A stretch of 64,000 nt of DNA from Cohnella silvisoli (lineage in GTDB: Bacteria > Bacillota > Bacilli > Paenibacillales > Paenibacillaceae), in the NCBI RefSeq assembly GCF_021190915.1, contig NZ_JAIOAP010000020.1, forward strand, positions 62,001 through 126,000, read 5' to 3'. A program made the position numbers and the translations under genes. Positions 31,552-39,432 of the stretch are shown here, piece by piece (position 1 is the first letter of the stretch; each line of letters begins with the position of its first letter). Below the pieces are notes generated by a model that had not been told where the DNA came from, made no database searches, and was given only the letters and a program-made list of their open reading frames with translations.

Positions 31552-32496
31552 TTAGAAAAATGATGGTCGATTCAGGCGACGTCCGTCTTCGCCGTCCATA
31601 AACGTATGATGCATCATTTGATGTAGACGGCTGCGGATCGCATCCACCTTATCGCCCAAGTCGTATTTTTTAGCTGCCTTCGCATAGACCATGTCTGGTG
31701 CATAATTGCTTGTGCAGAAAGTCGGTAATTTACCTGTAAATCGAGCGTTCACGATCTCAAACATGACATCGATCGTAAAATCTGTTCCGGCCTCTTGTCC
31801 AAATTCATCAATAACGAGAATAGGCGTTGTACAATATGCCTCAATGAGTGAATCTAGCGATTCCTTCTTTGAAAGCATGGCGCGCATGTTCCGGAAGATC
31901 GCATCGGTTCGAATGAAAAGTACCGGGACCCGGCGATCTTCCAGTCCGTTTACCATAGCTTGCATAAGGTGCGTCTTAGCTGTACCGGGAGGCCCAAATA
32001 TATAAACGCCGTCGGAGCGATCACCTGCCTTGTACTCCTTGGCAAAGGTATGAACATAAGTGCAAAGCTTTTTATGCCTGCGCTTCTGGGCGACAGGGAA
32101 GTTTTCAAATGTGAAATCTTTATCACTCACAGCTTTCCCCGACAATTCGAGCAGACGCTGCCAGCGTACCTCTTGATGATAGGATTCTAGCTGCTCGCAA
32201 TGTTTCACGGAGCCGCATAGCTGATCACGTTGCAAGTCGAAAGCGACAATCATACCCTCTTGTCCAGGCGGGCGGCGGCAGTTATGGTAGTCGGTACACC
32301 CTAGACATTGCGAGCGCTGCTGGAGACAATCAAGCAAAAGGACGCCCGCACGGTTAATTTGCTGATCGGTTACACCAAGGTGGACGAGTTCGGGAAGTTG
32401 ATCCCGGAAATAGTCCGGGGTATATCGCGTCATAACATCCATTACACGGTTGTGTAAATCAGGGCTCTTATCCAGTACTTCCTTGATATTTAGCAT
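31552..32496 (-). CDS. DnaC/DnaI-like helicase loader ATPase
   Basis: 314 residues. The N-terminal half has a cysteine cluster (SQCLGCTDYHNC near 62-73 and C94, C100) like the zinc-binding domain of DnaI. The C-terminal half is an AAA+ ATPase: Walker A VYIFGPPGTAKTHL (about 164-177), FIRTDAIFRNMRAML, Walker B PILVIDEFG near 221, sensor-like FCTSNYAPD and a basic IRSRLHQMMHHTFM box. It probably loads DnaC/DnaB helicase at phage replication intermediates. Mu itself uses host PriA/DnaC for this step, so a phage-borne loader is notable. ATG 32496 after AGGAGG. Confidence 0.85.
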   Translation of the reverse strand: MLNIKEVLDKSPDLHNRVMDVMTRYTPDYFRDQLPELVHLGVTDQQINRAGVLLLDCLQQRSQCLGCTDYHNCRRPPGQEGMIVAFDLQRDQLCGSVKHCEQLESYHQEVRWQRLLELSGKAVSDKDFTFENFPVAQKRRHKKLCTYVHTFAKEYKAGDRSDGVYIFGPPGTAKTHLMQAMVNGLEDRRVPVLFIRTDAIFRNMRAMLSKKESLDSLIEAYCTTPILVIDEFGQEAGTDFTIDVMFEIVNARFTGKLPTFCTSNYAPDMVYAKAAKKYDLGDKVDAIRSRLHQMMHHTFMDGEDGRRLNRPSFF

Positions 32497-32506
32497 GAGA
32501 GCCTCC

Positions 32507-32740
32507 TTACTTGAACCGAATCTCTAACACGCGTCCGTCTGGATCATAGTGAATTTTTTCAATAGGACGGTCAGGTGGCTGCTGTTCAATTTGTCGAATT
32601 AAGCTCACTAACCCGACCGTTGCCGTTCTTGCCGTAAGATTTATTAGGGGCAAGAGGACGAAACTTCGATTAGGATCTCGCGGCTGCGCTATAATGGTTC
32701 GCGGTGTAGCTGCTTGAGAGCGGGGTTTGGCTATTACCAT
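32507..32740 (-). CDS. Phage early-region hypothetical protein
   Basis: About 77 residues, not recognised. SFVLLPLINLTARTATVGLV is a hydrophobic stretch followed by IRQIEQQPPDRPIEKIHYD and the DGRVLEIRF end. It overlaps the preceding gene by about 70 bp in another frame, which lowers confidence, but it has AAGGG before ATG 32740 and a stop 10 bp ahead of the loader gene. Confidence 0.5.
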   Translation of the reverse strand: MVIAKPRSQAATPRTIIAQPRDPNRSFVLLPLINLTARTATVGLVSLIRQIEQQPPDRPIEKIHYDPDGRVLEIRFK

Positions 32741-33032
32741 CACCACCCTTGCGAACGATTAATTTAATCATATGGCCGTTTCCCGTCTGGACACTGTTGT
32801 CTTCTAAAAGACGAATACGATATTGATAGGTTGAAGAGATTTTCACTCTTTCCAGTACGACAGCCTCTACCAATTTCCGACTTTCACGTTTCATGACGCC
32901 TGGCAGAAGTGATGGAACATGCTTTTGGACTCGGACAATGTCTCCCACGTCAGCTGTTTCACGCATATGAAGAATGTCCTTATACAGCTTCATGACATCT
33001 CGCTTGAGGGTGGCCTGCTGCTTGATCGGCAT
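32670..33032 (-). CDS. Phage early-region hypothetical protein
   Basis: 120 residues, basic, family not recognised. It begins MPIKQQATLKRDVMKLYKDI and contains RETADVGDIVRVQKHVPSLL and EAVVLERVKISSTYQYRIRL, which looks like a small beta-barrel (KOW/OB-like). The end is Ser/Ala-rich and overlaps the next gene, so the true protein may function without it. Confidence 0.55.
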   Translation of the reverse strand: MPIKQQATLKRDVMKLYKDILHMRETADVGDIVRVQKHVPSLLPGVMKRESRKLVEAVVLERVKISSTYQYRIRLLEDNSVQTGNGHMIKLIVRKGGDGNSQTPLSSSYTANHYSAAARS

Positions 33033-33047
33033 CTTACTGAAATTCCG

Positions 33048-33458
33048 TCAGTAATCACGGATACGCACATTGCGAAGAGCAGTCTTGTACTTACCGCCGT
33101 TGTCAGCACATTCAGTCGCAAGTAATTCAACGCATGACAAGCGATCATCCCAGCGAAATCGTCTTGTTGGGGCATTTTCATTCTCATCAGAATCCGCATA
33201 CGCGGATGCATCGGGTTCCTCACGTTTGAAATTCCCGCCCTTTTCGTGAATGAAGCTATCACCGGTATCCAGATCAATGATGCGCCATTTTCTGGAGTGA
33301 TCCGTGTACCAGAATGCAACATAGGTTATATGGGCGAAATCCTGATAAGACTCAGCTTGTTCTTGATGCTCTACATCGATAAACGGATGGTCTTCCGTAA
33401 GACTGCCCGAATGCTTCAGGTAAGCGGATGAATCAATGTCTTGAATGATGTAAGGCAT
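33048..33458 (-). CDS. Phage early-region hypothetical protein
   Basis: 136 residues, acidic N-terminal half with aromatic residues (YQDFAHITYVAFWYTDHSRK, WRIIDLDTGDSFIHEKGGN) and a C-terminal RRFRWDDRLSCVELLATECA. Not recognised. ATG 33458 has AAGGGG upstream. It is 16 bp after the next upstream gene, in the early operon. Confidence 0.55.
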   Translation of the reverse strand: MPYIIQDIDSSAYLKHSGSLTEDHPFIDVEHQEQAESYQDFAHITYVAFWYTDHSRKWRIIDLDTGDSFIHEKGGNFKREEPDASAYADSDENENAPTRRFRWDDRLSCVELLATECADNGGKYKTALRNVRIRDY

Positions 33459-33474
33459 GATACCAGCCCCTTAT

Positions 33475-33669
33475 TCATGTATTGGGGACCATTGCTCCTA
33501 AGTGCATCAGTGCAATGTCAATATTCTCTTGGACTACACGATTTGTCATGATATCGTCCGGGTCACGATTATTTGCAGATAGATAAATACCGGCTGTCTC
33601 AGCTTGCTCTTTGGCTTTACATAAAGTACGGATGAGAGCATCCTTCCTAGACTGATCGTGTACATTCAT
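33475..33669 (-). CDS. Phage early-region hypothetical protein
   Basis: 64 residues, helical and charged (SRKDALIRTLCKAKEQAETA, ENIDIALMHLGAMVPNT). Not recognised. ATG 33669 overlaps the stop of the preceding gene by 4 bp (ATGA), so it is translationally coupled. Confidence 0.55.
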   Translation of the reverse strand: MNVHDQSRKDALIRTLCKAKEQAETAGIYLSANNRDPDDIMTNRVVQENIDIALMHLGAMVPNT

Positions 33670-34556
33670 AGGCTCACCTCATTAAGTTGTAGATCCAAAT
33701 AGAATGCTTGCCCGTTCCCAGAGCGAAGATAACAAATAAGTGCCGCGAGTTCGTCCACAATCTGTTCCGTTGGTGCGATAAGCTCCGTCTGAATCATTCG
33801 CGCACTACGAGGTTCATTAACAGCGACTTCTTCCTGAGATATTGGCTCAGCAGCAAAGTGTAAATGGTCTCTAAGTTGTTCCCTTAGATCATCGATTGCG
33901 AGATTGAAGTTTTCACGCTCGCTTATATAGGATGCAACTTCTGCTTTTAACCGCTCATTTTCGATATCCAGCTGAAGAGAAAGTGCCGAATATTCGTCGA
34001 TCTTACACTCTAGTTTGGTGGCAGTTTGACGGTAATCGTCCTTTTCGCGTGTGAGCCGCTCAATCTCCGCATCTTTCTGTTTGCCCTGATCTAGTTCTGC
34101 TGCGATGTGTTTTGTTGCATCGCCAAAGGTTTCCGATTGACCTGCTTGGAAATTTATATTGATTAGGCCTCTTGGTTGCTTTGCATCTGCTAGCGATTCA
34201 GATACTGGTTTAGCGGCAGCAAGGGCGATCTCTTCCTGCGAGAGATCTTTAATGCCCCACTTCTTCAGCCAGTAATTCTCCAAATGTGACAGGGTGTACT
34301 CCTTGGACTTCGCAATCTGCTTACGAGTCATGCCGCTAAGACGCAACTGTAAATAATCCTTCATTTCAAAAGCGGATGCTTTCATTTCCTCATTCCCCCT
34401 TGGTGGTTGGTTGGCCCCTTTTAACTGATAAGGCCCATATTTTCGCCAGTCTTCTTCGGTCATTTTGGATGGTATGCATAAGCCCGATCCCCATGAATTC
34501 ATTTCTACAGTTCGACTTGGAATCGGTGTTCCTGTTGTACCTCTTGTTTTTGACAA
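33666..34556 (-). CDS. Helix-turn-helix and coiled-coil early protein
   Basis: 296 residues. The N-terminus has SKTRGTTGTPIPSRTVEM and MTEEDWRKYGPYQLKG, shared in pattern with the next gene upstream. Residues about 62-95 (MKDYLQLRLSGMTRKQIAKS, LSHLENYWLKKWG) look like a helix-turn-helix as used in replication or regulatory proteins. Residues about 150-225 form a coiled coil (DAEIERLTREKDDYRQTATK). TTG 34556 follows GGGGAGGAGG. Likely a DNA-binding accessory factor, unproven. Confidence 0.6.
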   Translation of the reverse strand: MSKTRGTTGTPIPSRTVEMNSWGSGLCIPSKMTEEDWRKYGPYQLKGANQPPRGNEEMKASAFEMKDYLQLRLSGMTRKQIAKSKEYTLSHLENYWLKKWGIKDLSQEEIALAAAKPVSESLADAKQPRGLININFQAGQSETFGDATKHIAAELDQGKQKDAEIERLTREKDDYRQTATKLECKIDEYSALSLQLDIENERLKAEVASYISERENFNLAIDDLREQLRDHLHFAAEPISQEEVAVNEPRSARMIQTELIAPTEQIVDELAALICYLRSGNGQAFYLDLQLNEVSL

Positions 34557-34580
34557 TTCGCCTCCTCCCCTCGGTGGTCG

Positions 34581-34802
34581 CTAAGTAAGTTTCCGGCGGG
34601 CAGGGAAGTTAAAAGGCCTTTTCTGCTGCACACCATAGGAGTTTGTAATTTTCGGCGTTTCAACTACGCCATAACGCTGTCGTTCCTCAAGCGTCATTTC
34701 CCTCCGGACAACTTCGTTCTGCTGCGTTGCGCGAATTTCATTGTCTCGCCGTGGCATCGGTGTAGCAGAAGGGCCACGTGTACTCGGCATCTGATTCCGC
34801 AT
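34581..34802 (-). CDS. Small basic protein sharing an N-terminal motif with its neighbour
   Basis: 73 residues: STRGPSATPMPRRDNEIR, then MTLEERQRYGVVETP. The patterns T-R-G-x-x-x-T-P-x-P and M-T-x-E-[ED]-x-x-[KR]-Y-G also occur in the 296-residue protein encoded next, so this may be a duplicated N-terminal domain. It is probably unstructured alone. ATG 34802 overlaps the stop of the preceding gene by 1 bp. Confidence 0.55.
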   Translation of the reverse strand: MRNQMPSTRGPSATPMPRRDNEIRATQQNEVVRREMTLEERQRYGVVETPKITNSYGVQQKRPFNFPARRKLT

Positions 34803-35221
34803 CAGGTCAGCTCCATTTCAAGCTTTGGCTTATCAGGTCGATCCTTCGGAATGGGCATATAGCCAATATGACGGAGATGGTGGATCTCAACAGCGTGATA
34901 ATTGGTTCGCACATAGGATCGGGCATCGTCATCATCGATGCGCCCGTCAATGGTCAAATGCCACCGGTGACCGCTCGGACGAGTAAAGGATATATCATAG
35001 ATACGCAGCGGCTTTCCTTGGTAACTGCGGCGGCGGGCTGCACCGTTGCTGCGGGCCGCTTTGATCCGTCCTTTCCATTCGGCAATCCATGCTCGGTGAC
35101 GCGCCTTCGGAGACGGTGATTGAGGGGACTTGGGCGTAACCTTCGGTTTTAGTTCGCACATAAGCGGTTTGGAACGGTTAGCGGAAGACCGTCGCGTAAA
35201 CGTATATACCTTTGCGCTCAT
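34802..35221 (-). CDS. Phage early-region hypothetical protein
   Basis: About 139 residues, strongly basic N-terminal half (KVYTFTRRSSANRSKPLMC, WIAEWKGRIKAARSNGAARR) followed by a beta-type part (PLRIYDISFTRPSGHRWHLT, a DGRIDDDDARSYVRT loop). It could be a nucleic-acid-binding protein. ATG 35221 overlaps the stop of the preceding gene as ATGA and has GAGG nine bases upstream. Confidence 0.55.
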   Translation of the reverse strand: MSAKVYTFTRRSSANRSKPLMCELKPKVTPKSPQSPSPKARHRAWIAEWKGRIKAARSNGAARRRSYQGKPLRIYDISFTRPSGHRWHLTIDGRIDDDDARSYVRTNYHAVEIHHLRHIGYMPIPKDRPDKPKLEMELT

Positions 35222-35460
35222 GGAACGGCACCTCTTTTCCCGGATCGCCGTCGCCATCTACGCCAGTTCTTGGCTTGACTTCGCTTCTTACGATAAATCA
35301 GCGACTTACAGTCCTTTACAGGAGCATCGATCTTTATGTCATACGGTTGCCACTTATGTTTGACAGGATGAGATTGGAGCGTATCGGTAACAACCCGTGA
35401 AACACGGGGGCAAGCTACCCTGAGAAGACGTTGGAAAAAACGTACAATGAATAATTGCAT
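35218..35460 (-). CDS. Small very basic early protein
   Basis: About 80 residues from MQLFIVRFFQRLLRVACPR, an amphipathic N-terminal helix, ending in a basic tail (YRKKRSQAKNWRRWRRRSGK). Not recognised. ATG 35460 is chosen because AAGGAG is nine bases before it; the earlier ATG (35481) overlaps that site. Confidence 0.55.
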   Translation of the reverse strand: MQLFIVRFFQRLLRVACPRVSRVVTDTLQSHPVKHKWQPYDIKIDAPVKDCKSLIYRKKRSQAKNWRRWRRRSGKRGAVP

Positions 35461-35473
35461 CTTGATTCGCTCC

Positions 35474-36466
35474 TTACGCATTCGCGTTGAGGTTAATTTG
35501 ACCGATATCGAGCACCATTTCCTCCGTAATTGGTTGACCTTCCGTCATATCAAGCAGCACATCTAGAATCTCAACGCAATTTCGAAGACCGCCTTTACGC
35601 GGATTCAGTGCAATTTGAACCATGAGCTTGCGTGCTCCGTTTGTGAGATTAACACTTTCGAGCAATTGCTCAACCTCCTCACGGTTAGGCCCAAGCAATC
35701 GTTGGTGGAAAGGAGCTCGGTCGGCAAGGCGTTTCAATTCGGGACGTAATTCCGCAAAATCAAGGAACATCTCGGCTAAAGCTAAGTTTCCAGTCAGGGC
35801 AATGCCAACATTGCCAGCCTCATCGTAGATGTCTCGGAGGGCTTCGTACTTGTCGACAGACTTCAGCAGGTCGGCCTCATCAAATATGAGGAAGTGCGGG
35901 CTTCGCTTAAGCTGCTTCACAATACGTCGGTTTAATTGGTTTGCCGATCCTGTGTCGGGGAGTCCTAGCTCATCGGCGAGCTCCTGCAGCAAGCTCTTAA
36001 CCGTATGCGTGGATTTGCAGCGAATATAGATCGCGCTTCCGGGGTTACTGAACATGTATTTTTTCAGCGTTTCAGTTTTGCCTAGACCCGGATCGCCAGC
36101 GATAATGCCAAATTTCAGCTTTGTCGCAGCCTTTTTCAACACGTAGCGCATACGCTTCACATCGGTAGTCTCGATGAATGGAAGGGCATCAGCGGTCGTT
36201 ATGTAATCAATTTGGATGGCCGCTGCCGGTTCGGTAGAATCGTGCTCCCACATGCCTAAAGTCACGAGGTAATTTCTGGCTTTTTCACGTAGGTCTTCTG
36301 TCTCCTTGTATTTTCCGGTAATATAGAGGGAGATGGTGCTCCGAGACTTTCCTAGGGCCTGAGCAACATCTACGATCTTTACGCCCTCTTCCTGAACAAG
36401 CTTCTGGAGGAGGGTTCTTTCTTTTGATAAACCTTCATCGACGTTCACAATTTGTGCTATTCCCAT
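35474..36466 (-). CDS. MuB-like transposition ATPase
   Basis: 330 residues. Residues 1-75 hold a Cro-type helix-turn-helix (KIVDVAQALGKSRSTISLYI) as in the MuB N-terminal domain. The AAA+ core has Walker A FGIIAGDPGLGKTE (about 119-132), Walker B HFLIFDEADLL (191-201), and sensor GNVGIALTGNLALAE. The C-terminal domain has LNPRKGGLRNCVEILDVL. MuB binds target DNA, delivers it to the transposase and gives target immunity. ATG 36466. It follows the transposase gene with 36 bp between them. Confidence 0.93.
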   Translation of the reverse strand: MGIAQIVNVDEGLSKERTLLQKLVQEEGVKIVDVAQALGKSRSTISLYITGKYKETEDLREKARNYLVTLGMWEHDSTEPAAAIQIDYITTADALPFIETTDVKRMRYVLKKAATKLKFGIIAGDPGLGKTETLKKYMFSNPGSAIYIRCKSTHTVKSLLQELADELGLPDTGSANQLNRRIVKQLKRSPHFLIFDEADLLKSVDKYEALRDIYDEAGNVGIALTGNLALAEMFLDFAELRPELKRLADRAPFHQRLLGPNREEVEQLLESVNLTNGARKLMVQIALNPRKGGLRNCVEILDVLLDMTEGQPITEEMVLDIGQINLNANA

Positions 36467-36502
36467 GCGTTATTCCCCCTAAAGTTGATTGAAATTGCTA
36501 GA

Positions 36503-38509
36503 TTAACCTTCCGTACCTTCACGCAGAATATAGGCATCAAATGCGCTGATCGGCTTATCCGAACGCTTCGATATCGTTGATTTGGCTTGATCCTCGCGCT
36601 GCTTGACCACTTGTTCAGTGCCGAGCATCGTACGGACGTTCCCTTTACCAGTTGCACTAGCGCCGCTGGAAACCCGAGTACCCGACATTTTGCGCTCATC
36701 CGTAACCGATTCGATGGTGATTCTCGTATCCGTAATAAGCTGTTTAACGAGCTTCTTGCGCTGTGCTCGACGTTTTTCGAATTCCTTGATGTCGTCAAGG
36801 GAAGCGTTGAAGTCGAGGAGCTCTTTGTTCGTAGCAGTGAAGAGGTATTTCCCGCTCTTTGGATGGAAGATGAGCAACTCACCGATCCGATTGGGATCGT
36901 ACCTTATGATGACCTTCTGACCAGCATACGCTGGCAGCTTCTCATGCGAGTACCACCGGCGGCGTCCTCTTGTACCGAAGCGCTCAATACCATTTGCCGT
37001 AACCGATGCTTGCTCAATATCCATGAGGCAAATATCGAGTGCGCGTTCATCCGCAAATCCTTCCCGAATCTTTGATGTCGAGAAATGCTTCTGCAACGGC
37101 GTTGTACCGATCGTACGATGTTCGGTTGAGTGGTAGTCGTACAAATACGCTTCAACTTTAACCGTTAGCTCGTCCAAGTCGAGCAACTCACCTTTTGCAT
37201 TTAGCTTCTTCTCATCGAAATCTTCCGGCCTAGCCTTATTGTTGGCTCCGCACCAACCCGGTTGATATCGGGTAAATTGGTCGGTGAAAGTTCCGAAAAA
37301 CCGCTCAACGTGACCTTTCGCCCATGGGTGATACGGCGTTGCAAATTGCACTTTAATATTTTGCGAGGCACAGATGCTTCGAGTCTCCCTAGATAGCTCC
37401 CAATCCTCATGCTTTTTTCCAGCCCGTACTTGAGCTTTGTAATCCTCACCATTATCGATGTAGAGCATGCCCGGCATGCCGCCGATCTCCAGCGTATCTT
37501 CAGTGCCGTCTTCGTTAAGTATCTTCTTAGGAAGCATCGCATGACGGAGAGCCAGTGCGATCGTACGGCCATTCGCGTTAATCGATAAGCACCAACCAAC
37601 GACCGTCCGAGAACATACATCAAACCAAACGGTGATCCACGGCCGAACTGCGCGGCCTTGATAGCTAATGAACAAATCCAGCTTGTGATGGTCGCCTTCC
37701 CAAACTTGGTTAACGAAATCTGGTTCCTTGCGCGTTGCCTTTTCGGCAAATTTCTTCATATAAGCTTCGTTACCTTCACGAGCTAGGCAGCATAAGTCTG
37801 GTTCGAAATCTTCCATATCGGAGAAATATCGGAACACGCTTGCACGCGACGGCACCTTGTAACCATTCGTCTCACAGAAACGAGTTGTTTCCCGGTAAAT
37901 GTGTGCCGGTTTGGACTTACGTCGATCTAGATACTTCGCACGCATAAACCGCTCGACTTCCAAGTCAATTGATGTACGCTGCGGCCCTTGCGTCAGCAGT
38001 CGCGATTTCCGCATGAGCCCCAAAATCCCCCATTCCTGAAATTTCTCGATATCTCGGTACAACGTGGCTGGACTTTTACCGTACTGTGCGGCCAATTGAT
38101 TAATCCATGCAGTTCGTTCGACAGCGCGTGGCGGATTAAGCGCCTGTTCGATGATGCTTACCTTGCATTCGGCCTCGGCCAGCATTTCCTCAAACCTCTC
38201 GGCACCAACGGCGTGCTTTAGTTCCGCTAGCGTGTAACTGATTCCGGATATAGGCTTGTTCGCCACTCCAACCTTGGTTGGTTCTTGATCAGCCACTACT
38301 GGCGTCACTTCGCTATTGCTTGTCCAGTACTTACGCTGCACTTCGACCGGGAGGGAGGACACGTGTACGACGTAGCCAGGGCGGCCTTTACCTTCTGCAG
38401 TCTGTGATCGCGTTGCCTTAAATTCACCATCGTTGATCTTCTTACGAATAAGGCGATCGGACACGCCCATCAAGCTAGCCAAATTTGTGACGGTCAGTAC
38501 AGGTTGCAT
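36503..38509 (-). CDS. MuA-like DDE transposase
   Basis: 668 residues. N-terminal MuA-type winged helix (about 1-60, TVTNLASLMGVSDRLIRKKI, GRPGYVVHVSSLP), then IWINQLAAQYGKSPATLYRD-like DNA-binding helices near 135-155. The RNase H core has EGDHHKLDLFISYQG (D273), GMLYIDNGEDYKA (D352) and PYHPWAKGHVERFFGTF (E402), the DDE triad at usual spacing. A Mu-type beta-barrel (RWYSHEKLPAYAGQKVIIR) and C-terminal helical tail follow. It would cut and join the phage ends identified at 2200 and 40735. ATG 38509 after AAAGGAGG. Confidence 0.95.
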   Translation of the reverse strand: MQPVLTVTNLASLMGVSDRLIRKKINDGEFKATRSQTAEGKGRPGYVVHVSSLPVEVQRKYWTSNSEVTPVVADQEPTKVGVANKPISGISYTLAELKHAVGAERFEEMLAEAECKVSIIEQALNPPRAVERTAWINQLAAQYGKSPATLYRDIEKFQEWGILGLMRKSRLLTQGPQRTSIDLEVERFMRAKYLDRRKSKPAHIYRETTRFCETNGYKVPSRASVFRYFSDMEDFEPDLCCLAREGNEAYMKKFAEKATRKEPDFVNQVWEGDHHKLDLFISYQGRAVRPWITVWFDVCSRTVVGWCLSINANGRTIALALRHAMLPKKILNEDGTEDTLEIGGMPGMLYIDNGEDYKAQVRAGKKHEDWELSRETRSICASQNIKVQFATPYHPWAKGHVERFFGTFTDQFTRYQPGWCGANNKARPEDFDEKKLNAKGELLDLDELTVKVEAYLYDYHSTEHRTIGTTPLQKHFSTSKIREGFADERALDICLMDIEQASVTANGIERFGTRGRRRWYSHEKLPAYAGQKVIIRYDPNRIGELLIFHPKSGKYLFTATNKELLDFNASLDDIKEFEKRRAQRKKLVKQLITDTRITIESVTDERKMSGTRVSSGASATGKGNVRTMLGTEQVVKQREDQAKSTISKRSDKPISAFDAYILREGTEG

Positions 38510-38522
38510 GTGTTCCCTCCTT

Positions 38523-38696
38523 TCAGTAGCTCTCGATGAAGTCGATAATCTCGTTCATTGAGTCTGCTTGCCATTCCGGCGAGCACATCTCGTTTGGGCT
38601 TTCATCTGGCAAAAAGGCTGCGTAACGGTAACCGTCATTTTCGCCTGCCTTTGCTTCATAAATGCTCCAGCCCTTTGCCTTTCTGATTTTCTTCAT
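38523..38696 (-). CDS. Small early protein between transposase and Ner-like genes
   Basis: 57 residues: KKIRKAKGWSIYEAKAGEN, DGYRYAAFLPDESPNEMC, ending NEIIDFIESY. The family is not recognised. ATG 38696 overlaps the stop of the preceding gene by 4 bp (ATGA). Its TGA lies 13 bp before the transposase start, just ahead of the transposase ribosome site. Confidence 0.6.
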   Translation of the reverse strand: MKKIRKAKGWSIYEAKAGENDGYRYAAFLPDESPNEMCSPEWQADSMNEIIDFIESY

Positions 38697-39004
38697 TTTT
38701 CATTCCTCACAGCGATTCTTTTCGTGTAGGACTCGCGATGCTCATTAAACTGATTTTCTAATTCCTTATACAGAACCGAGAGATATCTCCGACGACTTTC
38801 TAGCGATTCAATATCCAAAGATACTTGTCCAATCTCAATTAAAATTGGTTCGGCCATTCCTGAAAGACGATTCATAGCTTCAATATCGCTTTGTAGTAAA
38901 GCAGTTTTCCGAGGCTCTTTAATATCCGGACAATGTTCGTACCAAATCTGTGTCGCGTTAGCCCATGAAACGAACTCAGGTACTAACATTTTCTTCTCTG
39001 CCAT
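38693..39004 (-). CDS. Early hypothetical protein
   Basis: 103 residues, helical: WANATQIWYEHCPDIKEPRK and a long amphipathic region IGQVSLDIESLESRRRYLSV with a KELENQFNEHRESYTKR coiled coil. Not recognised. It is the second gene of the early transcript, 18 bp after the Ner-like gene. Confidence 0.6.
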   Translation of the reverse strand: MAEKKMLVPEFVSWANATQIWYEHCPDIKEPRKTALLQSDIEAMNRLSGMAEPILIEIGQVSLDIESLESRRRYLSVLYKELENQFNEHRESYTKRIAVRNEK

Positions 39005-39022
39005 GGAATCAACCCCTTATGG

Positions 39023-39235
39023 TTACTTTGCCTGCCTCTCGGGAAAACTTAATCCCAGAGCGGTTTCTACTTTTTTTCTGTAACGCGTCGCTTTGCGTGA
39101 TCCGCTGATTAATTCAGCTAATCGGCTTTGTGGGATGTCATTTTCTTCGCAGAATCTACGTTGATCCATTTTCAGTGCGGCCAACCGCTCTTTGATAGCC
39201 CATCCGAATGATGTGATTGGCATTTTACGCGCCAT
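39023..39235 (-). CDS. Ner-like / Cro-like DNA-binding protein
   Basis: About 70 residues from MARKMPITSFGWAIKERLAA. It has a compact helix-turn-helix (ALKMDQRRFCEENDIPQSRL, AELISGSRKATRYRKKVE). First gene of the early operon and divergent from the repressor, the place of ner in Mu, where Ner damps early and repressor transcription during lytic growth. ATG 39235 is set by GGAAGGTGA. Confidence 0.78.
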   Translation of the reverse strand: MARKMPITSFGWAIKERLAALKMDQRRFCEENDIPQSRLAELISGSRKATRYRKKVETALGLSFPERQAK

Positions 39236-39326
39236 CCTATCACCTTCCTTTTTCGACAATCTTAGCCATAGCAGGTATTCAGGTTTACTGATATAATTCA
39301 GTTGGGAATCTGATTACCACAGTCAT

Positions 39327-39355
39327 ATCATACTGAAAATATCATGTAATATCAA
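39327..39355 (-). promoter_or_regulatory. Early promoter of the phage
   Basis: On the minus strand TTGATA (39350-39355) and TATGAT (39327-39332) are exactly 17 bp apart, a near-consensus sigma-A promoter. Transcription would start at about 39320 and run into the Ner-like and transposase genes. One TCATGT operator copy lies inside the spacer, so repressor binding would block it directly. Confidence 0.82.
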
Positions 39356-39418
39356 GCGTTTTGTAGAAAATATCATGTGATTACTTAAAATTTCATGTGT
39401 TTGTCGATTATTTCATGT
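39342..39418 (+). repeat. Four TCATGT operator repeats
   Basis: The sequence (A/T)T(A/T)TCATGT(A/G) occurs at 39342-39347, 39373-39378, 39393-39398 and 39413-39418 (core coordinates), spaced 31, 20 and 20 bp. They cover the early promoter and the leader of the repressor, the last copy ending two bases before the repressor ribosome site. They are the best candidates for binding sites of the repressor or the Ner-like protein. Confidence 0.72.
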
Positions 39419-39432
39419 AAGGGGTGAGGTAT

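Noticed and set aside
36587-37075. 162-codon plus-strand frame opposite the transposase
   Set aside because: Antisense to the transposase C-terminal domain, with no ribosome site.
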